From the NCBI GenBank assembly GCA_003331305.1, contig QOQB01000006.1:48754-112753 (forward strand): a DNA stretch of 64,000 nucleotides, in the 5' to 3' direction. Below are positions 36,937 to 47,463 of the stretch, piece by piece. The position numbers and the translations under genes were made by a program. This DNA comes from Flavobacteriales bacterium (GTDB taxonomy: Bacteria > Bacteroidota > Bacteroidia > Flavobacteriales > Flavobacteriaceae). Every line of letters starts with the position of its first letter. The stretch's first letter is position 1. The notes beneath the pieces are model-generated. The model was given only the letters and a program-made list of their open reading frames with translations. It was not told the origin of the DNA and did no database searches.

Positions 36937-37250
36937 AAACAAGAATATTGAATCTGCTTAAAGGTACATTTTTGGTGCAGGAGGGCGCATCAAAAAATTG
37001 GCGATTCATCTTATTTGTTTTTTTTCTTGCTGGACTAATGATAACAGCCTCTCACAAGGTTGATCAAAAAGTGGTTCAAATAGCAAAAGCGAGCAAAGAG
37101 CTACAGGCTGTGCGCAGTGAGTTTGTTTCGGTGCGCGAGGAAGTGATGCATAAGCGAATGGAAACCCAATTGGCAAACAAATTGGAAGCATATGGCGTTT
37201 TTCCACCCGACAAAGCAGCAATAAAAATAATTGTTCAGGCAAATGAATAA
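36933..37250 (+). CDS. ftsL: FtsL-like division protein
   Basis: This 105-residue single-pass membrane protein has a hydrophobic helix near residues 28-42 (FILFVFFLAGLMITA) followed by a heptad-like charged region (about 50-90), the layout of FtsL, which bridges FtsB/FtsQ and FtsI at the septum. Sequence identity within this family is low, so the call leans on position between rsmH and ftsI. Its ATG overlaps the rsmH stop by 4 bp, and its end overlaps ftsI by 8 bp. Confidence 0.8.
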   Translation: MKTRILNLLKGTFLVQEGASKNWRFILFVFFLAGLMITASHKVDQKVVQIAKASKELQAVRSEFVSVREEVMHKRMETQLANKLEAYGVFPPDKAAIKIIVQANE

Positions 37251-39237
37251 GCAAAAAAACATGTTGTCACGCGGCTATTTAGTTGTTTTTGTGCTTTTTA
37301 TTCTTGGCACTTCAGTTGGATATCGTTTGGTATCATTACAGCTTACGCAGGGAGAAAAATATCGTGGCTTGGCAGAAAAAAGAAGTATTAAAAATGTTGA
37401 AGTACTTCCTGTTCGTGGAAACATCTATGCCAAAGACGGCAGTCTTTTAGCCACTTCGGTTTCTAAATACAGTATTCACTTTGACGCTGTTACAGTTAGT
37501 GAAAGTGTTTTTCAAGAACACTTAAGTGCCTTAAGCGACTCGTTATCAATACTCCTTGGCAGCTCGAGTAATTATTACACAAAAATGCTACGCAACGCCC
37601 GTTCTAAGGGCAGCCGCTATCAACTTATTGCGCGTCGACTATCATACCCTCAATATCAGCGAATTCGACAATTTCCCATGTTTAGGTTAGGTGGTGTGCG
37701 TGGGGGCTTTATTGTGGAACGTCAGTTCATTCGGGATTTACCTCTTGGAAAAATGGCAGAACGCACTATTGGTTATGAGCAGCGCAATCCAAATGGCACG
37801 TATGTAAAAGTGGGTCTAGAGGGAGCGTATGGAGTTCCTCTAAGGGGTCAATCGGGGCGTCAATTGAGACAACGTATTGCTAATGGGCAGTGGAAACCGC
37901 TAACAAACGACTACCAGCAAGAGCCCGTTGATGGCTTAGATGTATGGACAACAATAGACACCAACTTGCAAGATGTAGCACACCACGCGCTACTGGGTGC
38001 GTTGGAGGAATATGAAGCCGAGCACGGTTCAGTTTTGGTCATGGAAACCAAAACGGGAGCCGTTAGAGCCATTGCAAATTTGGGTCGGACTAAAAACAAC
38101 ACATACTTCGAACGATTGAATTACGCCGTAGGCGAAGCACATGAGCCTGGATCTACCTTTAAGCTATTTGCACTCATGGCTGCACTAGAAGACAAGGTGA
38201 TTGATACGACTACTATGGTAGATACCGAAAAAGGAAAATTAACCTTTTACGGCAAATATCACGTGCGCGATTCTAAACGTGGTGGCTATGGAGTTATACC
38301 TGTAAGTCAGGTTTTTGAACGATCTTCAAATACCGGAATTGTGAAGCTTATTCATGAAAACTACAAAGAGAATCCAGCCCAATTTACAGACAGACTTTTG
38401 GCAATGGGCTTAGATAAGCCTTTGGGTTTGGCAATTTCAGGAGAAGGAACACCAAAAATTCCACACCCAAAAGATGCAGATTGGGACGGCTTAGATCTGC
38501 CTTGGATGGCATTTGGATATGGCGTTTCGCTTACTCCTCTTCAAACACTTAGCTACTACAACGCAATTGCCAATAACGGCGAACTTGTGTCTCCACGATT
38601 TGTATCCTCTGTTCGTAGCCTTGACGGCAAGTTGGTTAAGTCGTTCCCAAAAAAGGTATTAAACCCGGCTATTTGCTCAAGTGAAACACGCTCGAAACTG
38701 CACAAACTTATGGAAGGTGTGGTCAAAAACAAATGGGGGACTGCTCACAATATCTACGACAAAAAACTTTCTATTGCTGGAAAAACAGGTACATGCCAGG
38801 TAGATTATACAACAGACAATGTACAGTATATTTCAAGTTTTGTAGGCTACTTTCCAGTAGAAAACCCGACCTATTCTTGTATTGTTGTAGTGCATAAGCC
38901 CAACAAAAAAATCGGATATTATGGAAATGTAGTGGCTGCCCCCGTATTCAAAAAAATTGCGGAGGCTGTTATCCATAATATACCAGATGAAAGTACAATT
39001 GAGTTGCATAAAATTGCAGCACTAACACATCAAAATCAAATACCGAATTCAACCGAATTGCTTAATAGCGAACGCATGCCAGACGTTCGCGGGTGGACTG
39101 CAATGGAGGCAGTTGCCGTACTTGAAAATTTAGGTGTTTCTGTGACACTCAAAGGGAAAGGTAAAGTTTTGCGCCAGTCTCAAAAACCGGGCATGCAGCT
39201 TAAAAAGAATCAAACCGTAACCCTGACATTAACATGA
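37243..39237 (+). CDS. ftsI: Septal peptidoglycan transpeptidase (FtsI/PBP3)
   Basis: This protein of 664 residues cross-links peptidoglycan at the septum. Numbering from the start at 37243: membrane anchor about 9-30, dimerisation domain with VRGNIYAKDG near 57, the active site SxxK (STFK) at 304-307, SSN at 361-363 and KTG at 514-516. A PASTA domain occupies about 602-664 (MPDVRGWTAMEAVAVLENLG). The start overlapping ftsL by 8 bp is preferred to a GTT-like extension upstream. It overlaps murE by ATGA. Confidence 0.95.
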   Translation: MNKQKNMLSRGYLVVFVLFILGTSVGYRLVSLQLTQGEKYRGLAEKRSIKNVEVLPVRGNIYAKDGSLLATSVSKYSIHFDAVTVSESVFQEHLSALSDSLSILLGSSSNYYTKMLRNARSKGSRYQLIARRLSYPQYQRIRQFPMFRLGGVRGGFIVERQFIRDLPLGKMAERTIGYEQRNPNGTYVKVGLEGAYGVPLRGQSGRQLRQRIANGQWKPLTNDYQQEPVDGLDVWTTIDTNLQDVAHHALLGALEEYEAEHGSVLVMETKTGAVRAIANLGRTKNNTYFERLNYAVGEAHEPGSTFKLFALMAALEDKVIDTTTMVDTEKGKLTFYGKYHVRDSKRGGYGVIPVSQVFERSSNTGIVKLIHENYKENPAQFTDRLLAMGLDKPLGLAISGEGTPKIPHPKDADWDGLDLPWMAFGYGVSLTPLQTLSYYNAIANNGELVSPRFVSSVRSLDGKLVKSFPKKVLNPAICSSETRSKLHKLMEGVVKNKWGTAHNIYDKKLSIAGKTGTCQVDYTTDNVQYISSFVGYFPVENPTYSCIVVVHKPNKKIGYYGNVVAAPVFKKIAEAVIHNIPDESTIELHKIAALTHQNQIPNSTELLNSERMPDVRGWTAMEAVAVLENLGVSVTLKGKGKVLRQSQKPGMQLKKNQTVTLTLT

Positions 39238-40691
39238 AGCTATTAAAAGACATGTTGTTTGGTGTGCCGATAGAGACGGTTTCGGGCAGTACGCATATCG
39301 AAATAAGTGATGTAACTTTTGATTCAAGAGATGTAAAAAAGAATGTGTTGTTTGTGGCGATAAAAGGAACGACACACGATGGTCATGCACACATTGCTGA
39401 TGCCATACAAAAAGGGGCAACCGCTGTGTTATGCGAAGAACTTCCCACATCACGCGAAAATGGTGTGACCTATGTTTCGTGCATCAATTCACGTCGCGCA
39501 TTGGCAACCGTGGCAAATCATTGGTATGACCATCCAAGTGCTGAACTCAAGTTAGTGGGGGTTACGGGAACCAATGGCAAAACGTCTGTGGCTACCATGG
39601 CCTATCAGTTGTTTCATCACATGGGGTATACCACAGGGCTACTCTCAACAGTTGAAATTAGGATTGGAAATAGTATACTGCCAAGCACGCACACGACGCC
39701 AGATGCTCTTAGCATCAACAAGATTTTACGTCAAATGGTTGACGATGGGGTTACACATTGCTTTATGGAAGTGTCATCACATGGTATTGACCAAGACAGG
39801 GTTTATGATGTTCAGTTTTCTGGTGGAGTTTTTACAAACCTTTCTCATGATCATCTCGATTATCACAAGGATTTTAAAACGTATAGAGACACTAAAAAAA
39901 GATTCTTCGATTGTCTTCCAAAAGAAGCTTTTGCGCTTTCCAATGCAGATGATAAAAACGGATCGTTTATGTTGCAAAACACAAAGGCTACCAAGCAGTT
40001 TTTTGGCATGAAAAGCATGGCAGATTTTCATGTTAAGGTTTTGGAAACAAGTTTTTCGGGGATGCTTCTTAAGTTACAACACGATGAAGTTTGGTCTCCC
40101 CTTGTAGGGGCTTTTAATGCTGCAAATTTTGTTTGTGTTTATGCAATAGGGGCATTACTAGACATAGATAAAACAGAACTTTTGCCAGTATTGAGCATGA
40201 TTAAAGGTGCAGCTGGGCGTTTTCAGACAGTTGTAACCAAGCCTGTTACGGCCATTGTAGATTATGCACACACTCCCGATGCGCTTACGCAAGTGCTGGA
40301 TACTATAGCTGTGTTGCGTACACGAAATGAAAAGCTTATTACCGTAGTGGGTTGTGGTGGAAATAGAGACAAAGCCAAGCGCCCGCTTATGGCAAAAGCT
40401 GCTGTTGAAAAAAGCGATTTAGCCATTTTCACATCTGATAACCCCAGAAACGAAGACCCAGAAGAGATAATTACAGAGATGCTTACCGGGGTCTCTATGG
40501 AAGTAAATCACAAGCACCTTACCGTGATAGACAGAGCACAAGCCATAAAAACAGCATGTACTATGGCGCAAGATCAAGATATTATTTTGGTAGTGGGCAA
40601 AGGCCATGAAACCTATCAGGAACAAAGCGGCACTCGTTATCCTTTCGATGATGCAGCTGTACTAGAACAACTCCTTCAAACCAAGAAATAA
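39234..40691 (+). CDS. murE: UDP-MurNAc-tripeptide synthetase (meso-DAP adding)
   Basis: This 485-residue Mur ligase adds the third amino acid to the peptidoglycan stem. The ATP loop is [28 protein letters not shown] and [13 protein letters not shown] follow. The motif [10 protein letters not shown] is the DNPR signature that selects meso-diaminopimelate rather than lysine, so the cell wall should be of the DAP type. It shares a base with mraY (TAATG). Confidence 0.96.
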   Translation: MKLLKDMLFGVPIETVSGSTHIEISDVTFDSRDVKKNVLFVAIKGTTHDGHAHIADAIQKGATAVLCEELPTSRENGVTYVSCINSRRALATVANHWYDHPSAELKLVGVTGTNGKTSVATMAYQLFHHMGYTTGLLSTVEIRIGNSILPSTHTTPDALSINKILRQMVDDGVTHCFMEVSSHGIDQDRVYDVQFSGGVFTNLSHDHLDYHKDFKTYRDTKKRFFDCLPKEAFALSNADDKNGSFMLQNTKATKQFFGMKSMADFHVKVLETSFSGMLLKLQHDEVWSPLVGAFNAANFVCVYAIGALLDIDKTELLPVLSMIKGAAGRFQTVVTKPVTAIVDYAHTPDALTQVLDTIAVLRTRNEKLITVVGCGGNRDKAKRPLMAKAAVEKSDLAIFTSDNPRNEDPEEIITEMLTGVSMEVNHKHLTVIDRAQAIKTACTMAQDQDIILVVGKGHETYQEQSGTRYPFDDAAVLEQLLQTKK

Positions 40692-41887
40692 TGCTTTACT
40701 ATCTGTTTGAATACTTAGAAAAAACATATCAATTTCCAGGTGCATCTTTGTTTGGATACCTTTCTTTTCGTGCTGCGATAGCTATCATTTTTTCACTTTT
40801 GGTCACAGCAGTATTAGGAAAACGCATTATTGCAATGCTTCAACGCTACCAAATGGGTGAAACCATTCGCGACTTGGGACTAGAAGGACAACAAGAAAAA
40901 GCAGGTACGCCAACGATGGGGGGACTGATGATTATTTTCGGCACACTCATCCCAGTTTTACTTCTTACGAAACTCGACAATGTGTATATCATTTTATTGA
41001 TAGTGACTACCGTTTGGATGGGGTTAATAGGTTTTATAGATGATTATTTGAAAATCAAAAAGAAAGACAAAGCGGGACTTAAAGGCCGGTTTAAAATTGT
41101 TGGGCAACTAAGTCTGGGGCTACTCGTTGGGGCGGTATTTTACTTTCATCCAGACATCACGATTAAGCAACAAATAGATGGCGGAGGTGCTTTTATGCAA
41201 GCAGAAAAATCTACCAAAACGACTATACCGTTATTAAAAAACAATGAATTTGATTATAGCGAGCTTATCTCATGGGCAGGAGAGGGCGCAACAGATTATG
41301 CTTGGTTGATTTTTATACCTGCTGTTATTTTTATCATTACCGCAGTTTCTAATGGCGCAAACCTTACCGATGGTGTAGATGGGTTAGCTGCAGGAACGGC
41401 TTCCATTTCGGTACTTACTCTTGGGCTTTTTGCATGGGTATCTGGAAACATCATTTTTGCCGATTATCTCAATGTAATGTATATCCCCCAGATAAGTGAG
41501 GTAGTTGTTTTTGTAGCTGCTTTTGTAGGGGCCTTAGTTGGCTTTCTATGGTACAATACGTATCCGGCACAAGTGTTTATGGGCGACACGGGTAGTCTTA
41601 CCATTGGCGGAATTATTGCCGTGTTGGCACTTGCGGTACGAAAAGAACTGCTCATTCCAATTTTGTGTGGCGTGTTTTTGATTGAAAACCTTTCTGTAGT
41701 AGTCCAGGTAGGGTATTTTAAGTATACCAAAAAGAAATTTGGCGAAGGAAAGCGCATTTTTAAAATGGCGCCTTTGCACCACCATTTTCAAAAAATGGGG
41801 TATCACGAAAGTAAAATTGTAAATAGATTTTGGATTGTGGCCATCATGCTTGCCATTATCAGCCTTGTAACCTTAAAAGTCAGATAA
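40691..41887 (+). CDS. mraY: Phospho-N-acetylmuramoyl-pentapeptide transferase
   Basis: This 398-residue integral membrane protein with about ten helices makes lipid I from UDP-MurNAc-pentapeptide and undecaprenyl phosphate. It shows [60 protein letters not shown] and the cytoplasmic [15 protein letters not shown] loop. The acidic residues for Mg2+ are all there. It has the enlarged loop after helix 4 (about residues 155-200) seen in Bacteroidota. Its stop overlaps the murD start. Confidence 0.96.
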   Translation: MLYYLFEYLEKTYQFPGASLFGYLSFRAAIAIIFSLLVTAVLGKRIIAMLQRYQMGETIRDLGLEGQQEKAGTPTMGGLMIIFGTLIPVLLLTKLDNVYIILLIVTTVWMGLIGFIDDYLKIKKKDKAGLKGRFKIVGQLSLGLLVGAVFYFHPDITIKQQIDGGGAFMQAEKSTKTTIPLLKNNEFDYSELISWAGEGATDYAWLIFIPAVIFIITAVSNGANLTDGVDGLAAGTASISVLTLGLFAWVSGNIIFADYLNVMYIPQISEVVVFVAAFVGALVGFLWYNTYPAQVFMGDTGSLTIGGIIAVLALAVRKELLIPILCGVFLIENLSVVVQVGYFKYTKKKFGEGKRIFKMAPLHHHFQKMGYHESKIVNRFWIVAIMLAIISLVTLKVR

Positions 41888-43164
41888 TGAAGAAATTGGT
41901 TGTACTTGGTGGAGGTGAGAGTGGCATAGGCGCAGCATTGTTAGCACAGCGGAATCAGTGGGATGTCTTGGTGTCTGATGCAGGAAAACTTACCGATGTT
42001 GCAAAGCAAGAATTTGATACGCACAATGTTGTATGGGAAGAAGGCGGCCACTCTTTGGATACCATTTTGCAAGCATCTCTCGTTGTAAAAAGCCCGGGTA
42101 TTCCAAACCATATTCCTGTCATAGTAGCCATAGAAAACGCACAAATTCCAATTGTTTCAGAAATTGAATTTGCAAGTAATTATACCAAAGCAACGCTTAT
42201 TGGCATTACGGGAAGTAACGGGAAAACCACCACTGCCATGCTCACACATCATTTGCTTACAGAAAGTGGCGTGAATGCAGGACTGGCAGGAAATATTGGC
42301 AGTAGTTTTGCTAAAGCTGTTATTGCAGACCAACACGAAGTGTATGTGTTAGAAATCAGCAGTTTTCAGTTAGAACACATTCAAAAATTCCATCCGCATA
42401 TTGCAGTAATTACGAATCTTACTCCAGATCATTTGGATCGATACGACAACTCTTTTGAGGCGTATTGCGATGCTAAGTTTAACCTAATTAAAAACCAAAC
42501 TGACACCGATCATTTTTTGTACGATGCTGAAGATAAATCCATCGCTTCGGGCTTAGCCCGACACGATGTGAAAGCCAAACAACACCCGTACGCTAACGCT
42601 AATTCAACACCTATGTTTGCAATTGATAACCCATCGCTTAGCGGCCGCCATAATACAAAAAATGCGATGGCTGCAGCCACAATAGCACAATTATTTCAAT
42701 TGAGTAATCAAGAAATACAAGCCAGTTTACAAACGTTTCAAGGAGCACCGCATCGTTTAGAACACGTGGTGAAGATCTTAAAAGTGGACTATATCAATGA
42801 TTCTAAAGCCACAAATGTTAACGCAACCTTTTTTGCCCTTGACAGTATGACCAAACCCACCGTATGGATTGTTGGAGGAGTTGACAAAGGAAATGACTAC
42901 ACGAGCTTGTTGCCTTTGGTACATGAAAAAGTAAAAGCAATAGTTTGCGTGGGAGTTGATAATCAAAAAATTATGGATGTTTTTTCTCCAGTAGTGGGTG
43001 TGCTTGTTGAAACAGCAAGCATGGACATGGCGGTAAAAGCAGCATATAAGTTATCTAGCAAAGGCGATGCAGTATTGCTTTCGCCTGCGTGTGCAAGTTT
43101 CGATTTGTTTGAAAATTACGAGGATAGGGGAAATCAATTTAAAGCTGCCGTTCGAAAACTGTAA
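41887..43164 (+). CDS. murD: UDP-MurNAc-L-alanine:D-glutamate ligase
   Basis: This 425-residue Mur ligase adds D-glutamate to the stem peptide. The N-terminal Rossmann-like part is VVLGGGESGIGAALLA; the ATP loop is GITGSNGKTTTAMLTHHL; EISSFQLEHI, NLTPDHLDRY and NDSKATNVNAT follow. The start at 41887 overlaps the mraY stop (TAATG); upstream in-frame extensions lie inside mraY and do not match the family. Confidence 0.95.
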   Translation: MKKLVVLGGGESGIGAALLAQRNQWDVLVSDAGKLTDVAKQEFDTHNVVWEEGGHSLDTILQASLVVKSPGIPNHIPVIVAIENAQIPIVSEIEFASNYTKATLIGITGSNGKTTTAMLTHHLLTESGVNAGLAGNIGSSFAKAVIADQHEVYVLEISSFQLEHIQKFHPHIAVITNLTPDHLDRYDNSFEAYCDAKFNLIKNQTDTDHFLYDAEDKSIASGLARHDVKAKQHPYANANSTPMFAIDNPSLSGRHNTKNAMAAATIAQLFQLSNQEIQASLQTFQGAPHRLEHVVKILKVDYINDSKATNVNATFFALDSMTKPTVWIVGGVDKGNDYTSLLPLVHEKVKAIVCVGVDNQKIMDVFSPVVGVLVETASMDMAVKAAYKLSSKGDAVLLSPACASFDLFENYEDRGNQFKAAVRKL

Positions 43165-43166
43165 AT

Positions 43167-44351
43167 ATGAAATTAAGCCAGTACTTACAGGGAGATAAAT
43201 CCATTTGGGGAATAGTGGTATTGCTTTCCATTTTTTCCTTTTTACCTGTCTACAGTGCCAGTTCTAATCTGGTTTATGTTGTGGGTTCGGGCTCTGTCTT
43301 TGGACATTTACTTAAGCACGTTGCTATTGTTTGTGTAGGTTGGGTAATCATGTATACTGTGCATTTGATGCCGTTCCGTTATTTTTCAGGGCTTGCCAAA
43401 ATTGGAATTCCAATAGTCGTTATTTTATTGACAATAACAGCTTTGCAAGGAACAACTATTGATGGGGCAAATGCAAGTAGATGGTTGAATATTCCTATTT
43501 TAGGAATGTCGTTCCAGACATCTACACTGGCTACAGTAGTACTATTGGCATATGTTGCGGATTATTTTGCGACCAAGCGTGAAGTTAAAATCCGTTTTAT
43601 TGAAAGTCTTTTACCTCTTTGGCTTCCTGTATTTCTTATCGTTTCATTAATTCTACCTGCAAACTTATCCACTGCATTACTCTTATTATTTATGGTTACG
43701 GTGGTGGCTTTTTTGGGTGGATATCCACTAAAGTATTTGCTTAGTATGTTGGGCGCTGCCATTCTTGGATTGGTCATTTTTGTTTTGCTTGCAAAAGCTT
43801 ATCCAGATGCGTTTCCAAATCGTGTAGACACATGGATGAGTCGGATTGAAAGTTTTTCGGGCAATGGAACCAACACCACCGATTACCAAATTGAACGTGC
43901 AAAGGCAGCGGTCGCTGTGGGCGGAATTGTGGGAATTGGCGCTGGAAAAAGTATGATGAAAAATGTGTTGCCACAAAGCTCATCTGATTTTATATATGCC
44001 ATTATTGCTGAAGAATACGGGTTGATTGGTGCACTGTTTTTACTGTTTTTGTTCCTGTTATTATTACTTCGCATCTTGGTTAATGCTAACAAATCAGAAA
44101 GTTTTTTTGGGCAATTATTGATACTGGCTATGGGAATCCCCATTGTTACACAAGCCTTTATTAATATGGGTGTTGCAGTTGCGTTATTACCTGTAACAGG
44201 ACAACCGTTGCCACTAATAAGTAGCGGCGGTACATCGCTTTGGATGACTTTTTTTGCAGTTGGCATTATTCTGAGCGTCAGCGCCAATCGAAAAGCAGCA
44301 ATAGAAGAAAATGAGTCTAACCCATTAGCAACCCTTAGCGATGAAGCCTAA
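43167..44351 (+). CDS. ftsW: Septal peptidoglycan glycosyltransferase FtsW
   Basis: This 394-residue SEDS protein with about ten membrane helices polymerises lipid II at the septum together with FtsI. Characteristic parts are NASRWLNIPILGMSFQTS, the loop with YQIERAKAAVAVGGI leading to GIGAGKSMMKNVLPQSSSDF, and GQPLPLISSGGTSLW. RodA is a paralogue, but position in the dcw cluster between murD and murG identifies it as FtsW. It overlaps murG by 11 bp. Confidence 0.95.
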   Translation: MKLSQYLQGDKSIWGIVVLLSIFSFLPVYSASSNLVYVVGSGSVFGHLLKHVAIVCVGWVIMYTVHLMPFRYFSGLAKIGIPIVVILLTITALQGTTIDGANASRWLNIPILGMSFQTSTLATVVLLAYVADYFATKREVKIRFIESLLPLWLPVFLIVSLILPANLSTALLLLFMVTVVAFLGGYPLKYLLSMLGAAILGLVIFVLLAKAYPDAFPNRVDTWMSRIESFSGNGTNTTDYQIERAKAAVAVGGIVGIGAGKSMMKNVLPQSSSDFIYAIIAEEYGLIGALFLLFLFLLLLLRILVNANKSESFFGQLLILAMGIPIVTQAFINMGVAVALLPVTGQPLPLISSGGTSLWMTFFAVGIILSVSANRKAAIEENESNPLATLSDEA

Positions 44352-45429
44352 ACTTATCATTTCGGGAGGCGGAACGGGGGGGCATATTTTCCCGGCATTG
44401 GCTATTGCGGATGAAGTAAAGATACAATTCCCAGAGGCATCTATACTTTTTGTAGGTGCTTATAATCGGATGGAAATGCAGCGTGTTCCCAAGGCGGGCT
44501 ACCGCATTAAAGGGTTGTGGATTTCGGGATTTGATAGAAAAAATATGTTACGCAATTTGTTGTTTCCTCTAAAGCTAGGATGGAGTATATTTCAGGCCTT
44601 GACTATTGTGATCCGTTTTCGCCCTAATGCCGTGGTTGGTACAGGTGGTTTTGCAAGCGGTCCTTTAGTTTTTATAGCATCAATGCTTGGTGTTCCTTCT
44701 TTATTGCAAGAGCAAAATGCTTTTCCTGGTGTCACGAACAAACAACTTGCGCAACGCGCTCATGCCATTTGTTTGGGGAGTATTGCAGCATTGAGATTCT
44801 TTCCAGCATCCAAAAGTGTTGTTACTGGAAATCCTGTTCGTGAAACGCTACTTCAGCACATTTCAAAGAATGACGCATGTAAAACCTTAGGAATCGACTC
44901 AAATAAATTTATCCTTCTGGTTATGGGAGGAAGTTTGGGAGCGCGAAAAATCAATCAACTCATCAAAAATCATTTGCATGATATCCAACAACTCGACGTT
45001 CAACTCATCTGGCAATGCGGAAATCTTTACGCTGCTGAATACCAACCCCTCACAAACGAAAACACCCATGTGGTTCCGTTCATCGACAATATGCCAGCGG
45101 CATATGCAGCCGCAGACCTTGTGGTGTCTCGCGCAGGGGCGTTAGCCATCTCTGAGTTGTGTCTAATGGGTAAGCCCACTTTATTTATTCCTTCCCCCAA
45201 TGTGGCAGAAAACCATCAGGAAAAAAATGCACAGTCTCTAGTAGATAATAAGGCTGCAAAAATGGTGGTGGAGCATAAGGCAGATAATGATTTTTGGCCT
45301 GCCCTCAAAGGCTTAATCGAAGATGAAGAGCTTCGAGAATTGATTGGCAAAAACATCACATCGTTTGCGCACCCAAATGCGACAAAAGACATTGTAGAAA
45401 AACTAACCCAACTCATTTCTCATGAATAA
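44341..45429 (+). CDS. murG: UDP-GlcNAc:lipid I N-acetylglucosaminyltransferase
   Basis: This 362-residue GT28 enzyme makes lipid II on the cytoplasmic face. The glycine-rich loops IISGGGTGGHIFPALAIADE and VGTGGFASGP, the acceptor loop QEQNAFPGVTNK, MGGSLGARKINQL, and the UDP-GlcNAc site SRAGALAISEL with PSPNVAENHQEKNA are all present. It overlaps both neighbours, typical of this cluster. Confidence 0.96.
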   Translation: MKPKLIISGGGTGGHIFPALAIADEVKIQFPEASILFVGAYNRMEMQRVPKAGYRIKGLWISGFDRKNMLRNLLFPLKLGWSIFQALTIVIRFRPNAVVGTGGFASGPLVFIASMLGVPSLLQEQNAFPGVTNKQLAQRAHAICLGSIAALRFFPASKSVVTGNPVRETLLQHISKNDACKTLGIDSNKFILLVMGGSLGARKINQLIKNHLHDIQQLDVQLIWQCGNLYAAEYQPLTNENTHVVPFIDNMPAAYAAADLVVSRAGALAISELCLMGKPTLFIPSPNVAENHQEKNAQSLVDNKAAKMVVEHKADNDFWPALKGLIEDEELRELIGKNITSFAHPNATKDIVEKLTQLISHE

Positions 45430-46759
45430 GACAGCGGTATATTTTGTGGGAATTGGCGGCATTGGAATGTCTGGCTTGGCGCAATATTTCTTGGCTCAAG
45501 GCCACGCTGTTGCGGGCTATGACCGCACCTTGACCCCACTCACCGAAAAGTTAGTGACACTAGGTGCAACGGTCACAGATAGTGAAGATGTTACAGCTAT
45601 TCCTCCATTATTTAGAGACGCTGCCCAAACCAAAGTGATTTACACTCCTGCAATTCCTGCTCATTCGCCTTTATTGGACTTTTTTCGCACGGGAGAATTT
45701 GTACTTCAGAAAAGAGCAGAAATTATTGGAGAAATCAGCGCTACTATGCCGTGTTTGGCAGTCGCGGGGACCCATGGAAAAACCACAACAACTTCGCTAC
45801 TTACGCATTTGTTGCGCGCTAGTGGAAAAAAAATAACAGCTTTTTTAGGTGGAATTGCTCAGAACATTGGAAGTAATTTTTTGCATGAAGGCCAAGACGT
45901 ATTGGTAGTAGAGGCTGATGAGTTTGACCGCTCATTTATGCATTTATCTCCAACGACTATTGCGCTTACGTCTATGGATGCAGACCATTTAGATATTTAT
46001 GGGTCATCGGATGAGCTTGCCAAAACGTTTAGTGCTTTTGCTGCAAAAGTTTCGTCTGAAAAACGATTTATTCGCCATGGATTAGCCGTTGACGGGAATA
46101 CGTTTGGATTGGATGTTGGGACGCATCGTGTGGTAAATTTACGCACACAAGAGGGTTGTTATATTTTTGATTTTCAAACGCCAGAAACCACAATTACAAA
46201 CCTTAAATTACCTTATCCAGGTCATCATAATTTGATGAATGCCTCCGCAGCGTTAGCCTTGGCGCTGGAGGCGAATTGTAATCCGGAGTCTTTACGAGAA
46301 GCCCTCGCAACATTTATGGGGGTTGACCGCAGGTTCAGTGTGCGTATGACGTCACCTAAGGTTTTAATTGATGATTATGCCCACCATCCCACAGAAATCA
46401 ACGCTGTTGTTGACGCCATTGAAACATTTTACCCAAACAAAATTAAACTAGGCGTTTTTCAACCACACTTATTTTCACGAACACGCGATTTTGAAAAAGG
46501 TTTTAAAAAGGCGCTCGCTCGCTTTGACGAAGTGATACTTTTGGATATTTATCCAGCTCGTGAATTGCCTATTGTGGGTATTACGAGCCACATTTTGATA
46601 GAAAAATTGCACCCCAACACAGCACTCATTTCAAAAGAAGAACTGTACCAAAAAGTGGCAAATTCAACAGCTGAAGTTGTGGCTATAATGGGTGCTGGAG
46701 ATATTGCTTTTGAAGTTTCCGCCATTATGCAAACCCTTAAAAATCAAGCCCATGAATAA
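45422..46759 (+). CDS. murC: UDP-MurNAc:L-alanine ligase
   Basis: This 445-residue Mur ligase starts the stem peptide. It has the N-terminal FVGIGGIGMSGLAQYFL, the ATP loop VAGTHGKTTTTSLLTHLL, EADEFDRSFMHL, and the C-terminal IDDYAHHPTEINAVVDA. In the cluster it follows murG and precedes ftsQ, with which it overlaps by 8 bp. No murF or ddl is present in this cluster, which is usual in Bacteroidota. Confidence 0.96.
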   Translation: MNKTAVYFVGIGGIGMSGLAQYFLAQGHAVAGYDRTLTPLTEKLVTLGATVTDSEDVTAIPPLFRDAAQTKVIYTPAIPAHSPLLDFFRTGEFVLQKRAEIIGEISATMPCLAVAGTHGKTTTTSLLTHLLRASGKKITAFLGGIAQNIGSNFLHEGQDVLVVEADEFDRSFMHLSPTTIALTSMDADHLDIYGSSDELAKTFSAFAAKVSSEKRFIRHGLAVDGNTFGLDVGTHRVVNLRTQEGCYIFDFQTPETTITNLKLPYPGHHNLMNASAALALALEANCNPESLREALATFMGVDRRFSVRMTSPKVLIDDYAHHPTEINAVVDAIETFYPNKIKLGVFQPHLFSRTRDFEKGFKKALARFDEVILLDIYPARELPIVGITSHILIEKLHPNTALISKEELYQKVANSTAEVVAIMGAGDIAFEVSAIMQTLKNQAHE

Positions 46760-47456
46760 AATGATTTTGGCTGCGATATTGTTTGTTATGCTGGGAATAC
46801 TGAGTGTTATTATGCATCATCGAAATGGGCTACGCGAGGTTCGTTTTGATGGAATTCGATGGGCTGAAAATCGTCCTAGACTAATTGCGCAAGACTCCGT
46901 TAATAAATTGTTGAAACTTGCGCTCAGCGACAGTACATCTGCATTTAAAAGTGGTCTAAATTTGAGAAACATTGAACAAACGCTTAACCAAAACAATTGG
47001 GTTAAAAATGCCCAGAGTTACGTATCGATCGACGGAGGTATAGGCGTTCACGTTACATCCAAATTACCAATTGTGCGCGTAGAAGGCGATAGTAGTTATT
47101 ATATTGATGCAAGTGGAGTACCTTTTCCTCTTTCTAAAAATGAATCGGTAGCGGTACCTATTTTTTATGGTAACCCTACAGCGCATCAACGCCTCTTGAT
47201 AGTAGATGCTGCACAAAAAACAGCTGCAGACACTTTTATGTCAAATCACATTGTTGCTTATGAATGGCTTCCAGAGGGATTGGCTATGGAGCCGCGTCAA
47301 GAATCGTATCAAATTGTATTGGGTACTCCGAATCAGCTTGAGAAAAAATTTAAAAATTACAAAGCGTTTTATGCTAAAATGCAAGACAGCACAGTATTAA
47401 AAACCTATAAACAAGTAAACCTTTCGTTTCACGGACAAGTTGTTTGTTCAAAATAA
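46752..47456 (+). CDS. ftsQ: Cell division protein FtsQ
   Basis: This protein of 234 residues has one N-terminal membrane helix (MILAAILFVMLGILSVIMHH) and a periplasmic region with POTRA-like (about 35-110: NIEQTLNQNNWVKNAQSYVS) and beta domains. Sequence similarity in the family is low, but topology and position between murC and ftsA fit FtsQ. The start at 46752 (MNKMILAA) overlaps the murC end; a longer frame inside murC is rejected. Confidence 0.86.
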   Translation: MNKMILAAILFVMLGILSVIMHHRNGLREVRFDGIRWAENRPRLIAQDSVNKLLKLALSDSTSAFKSGLNLRNIEQTLNQNNWVKNAQSYVSIDGGIGVHVTSKLPIVRVEGDSSYYIDASGVPFPLSKNESVAVPIFYGNPTAHQRLLIVDAAQKTAADTFMSNHIVAYEWLPEGLAMEPRQESYQIVLGTPNQLEKKFKNYKAFYAKMQDSTVLKTYKQVNLSFHGQVVCSK

Positions 47457-47463
47457 ATATGAT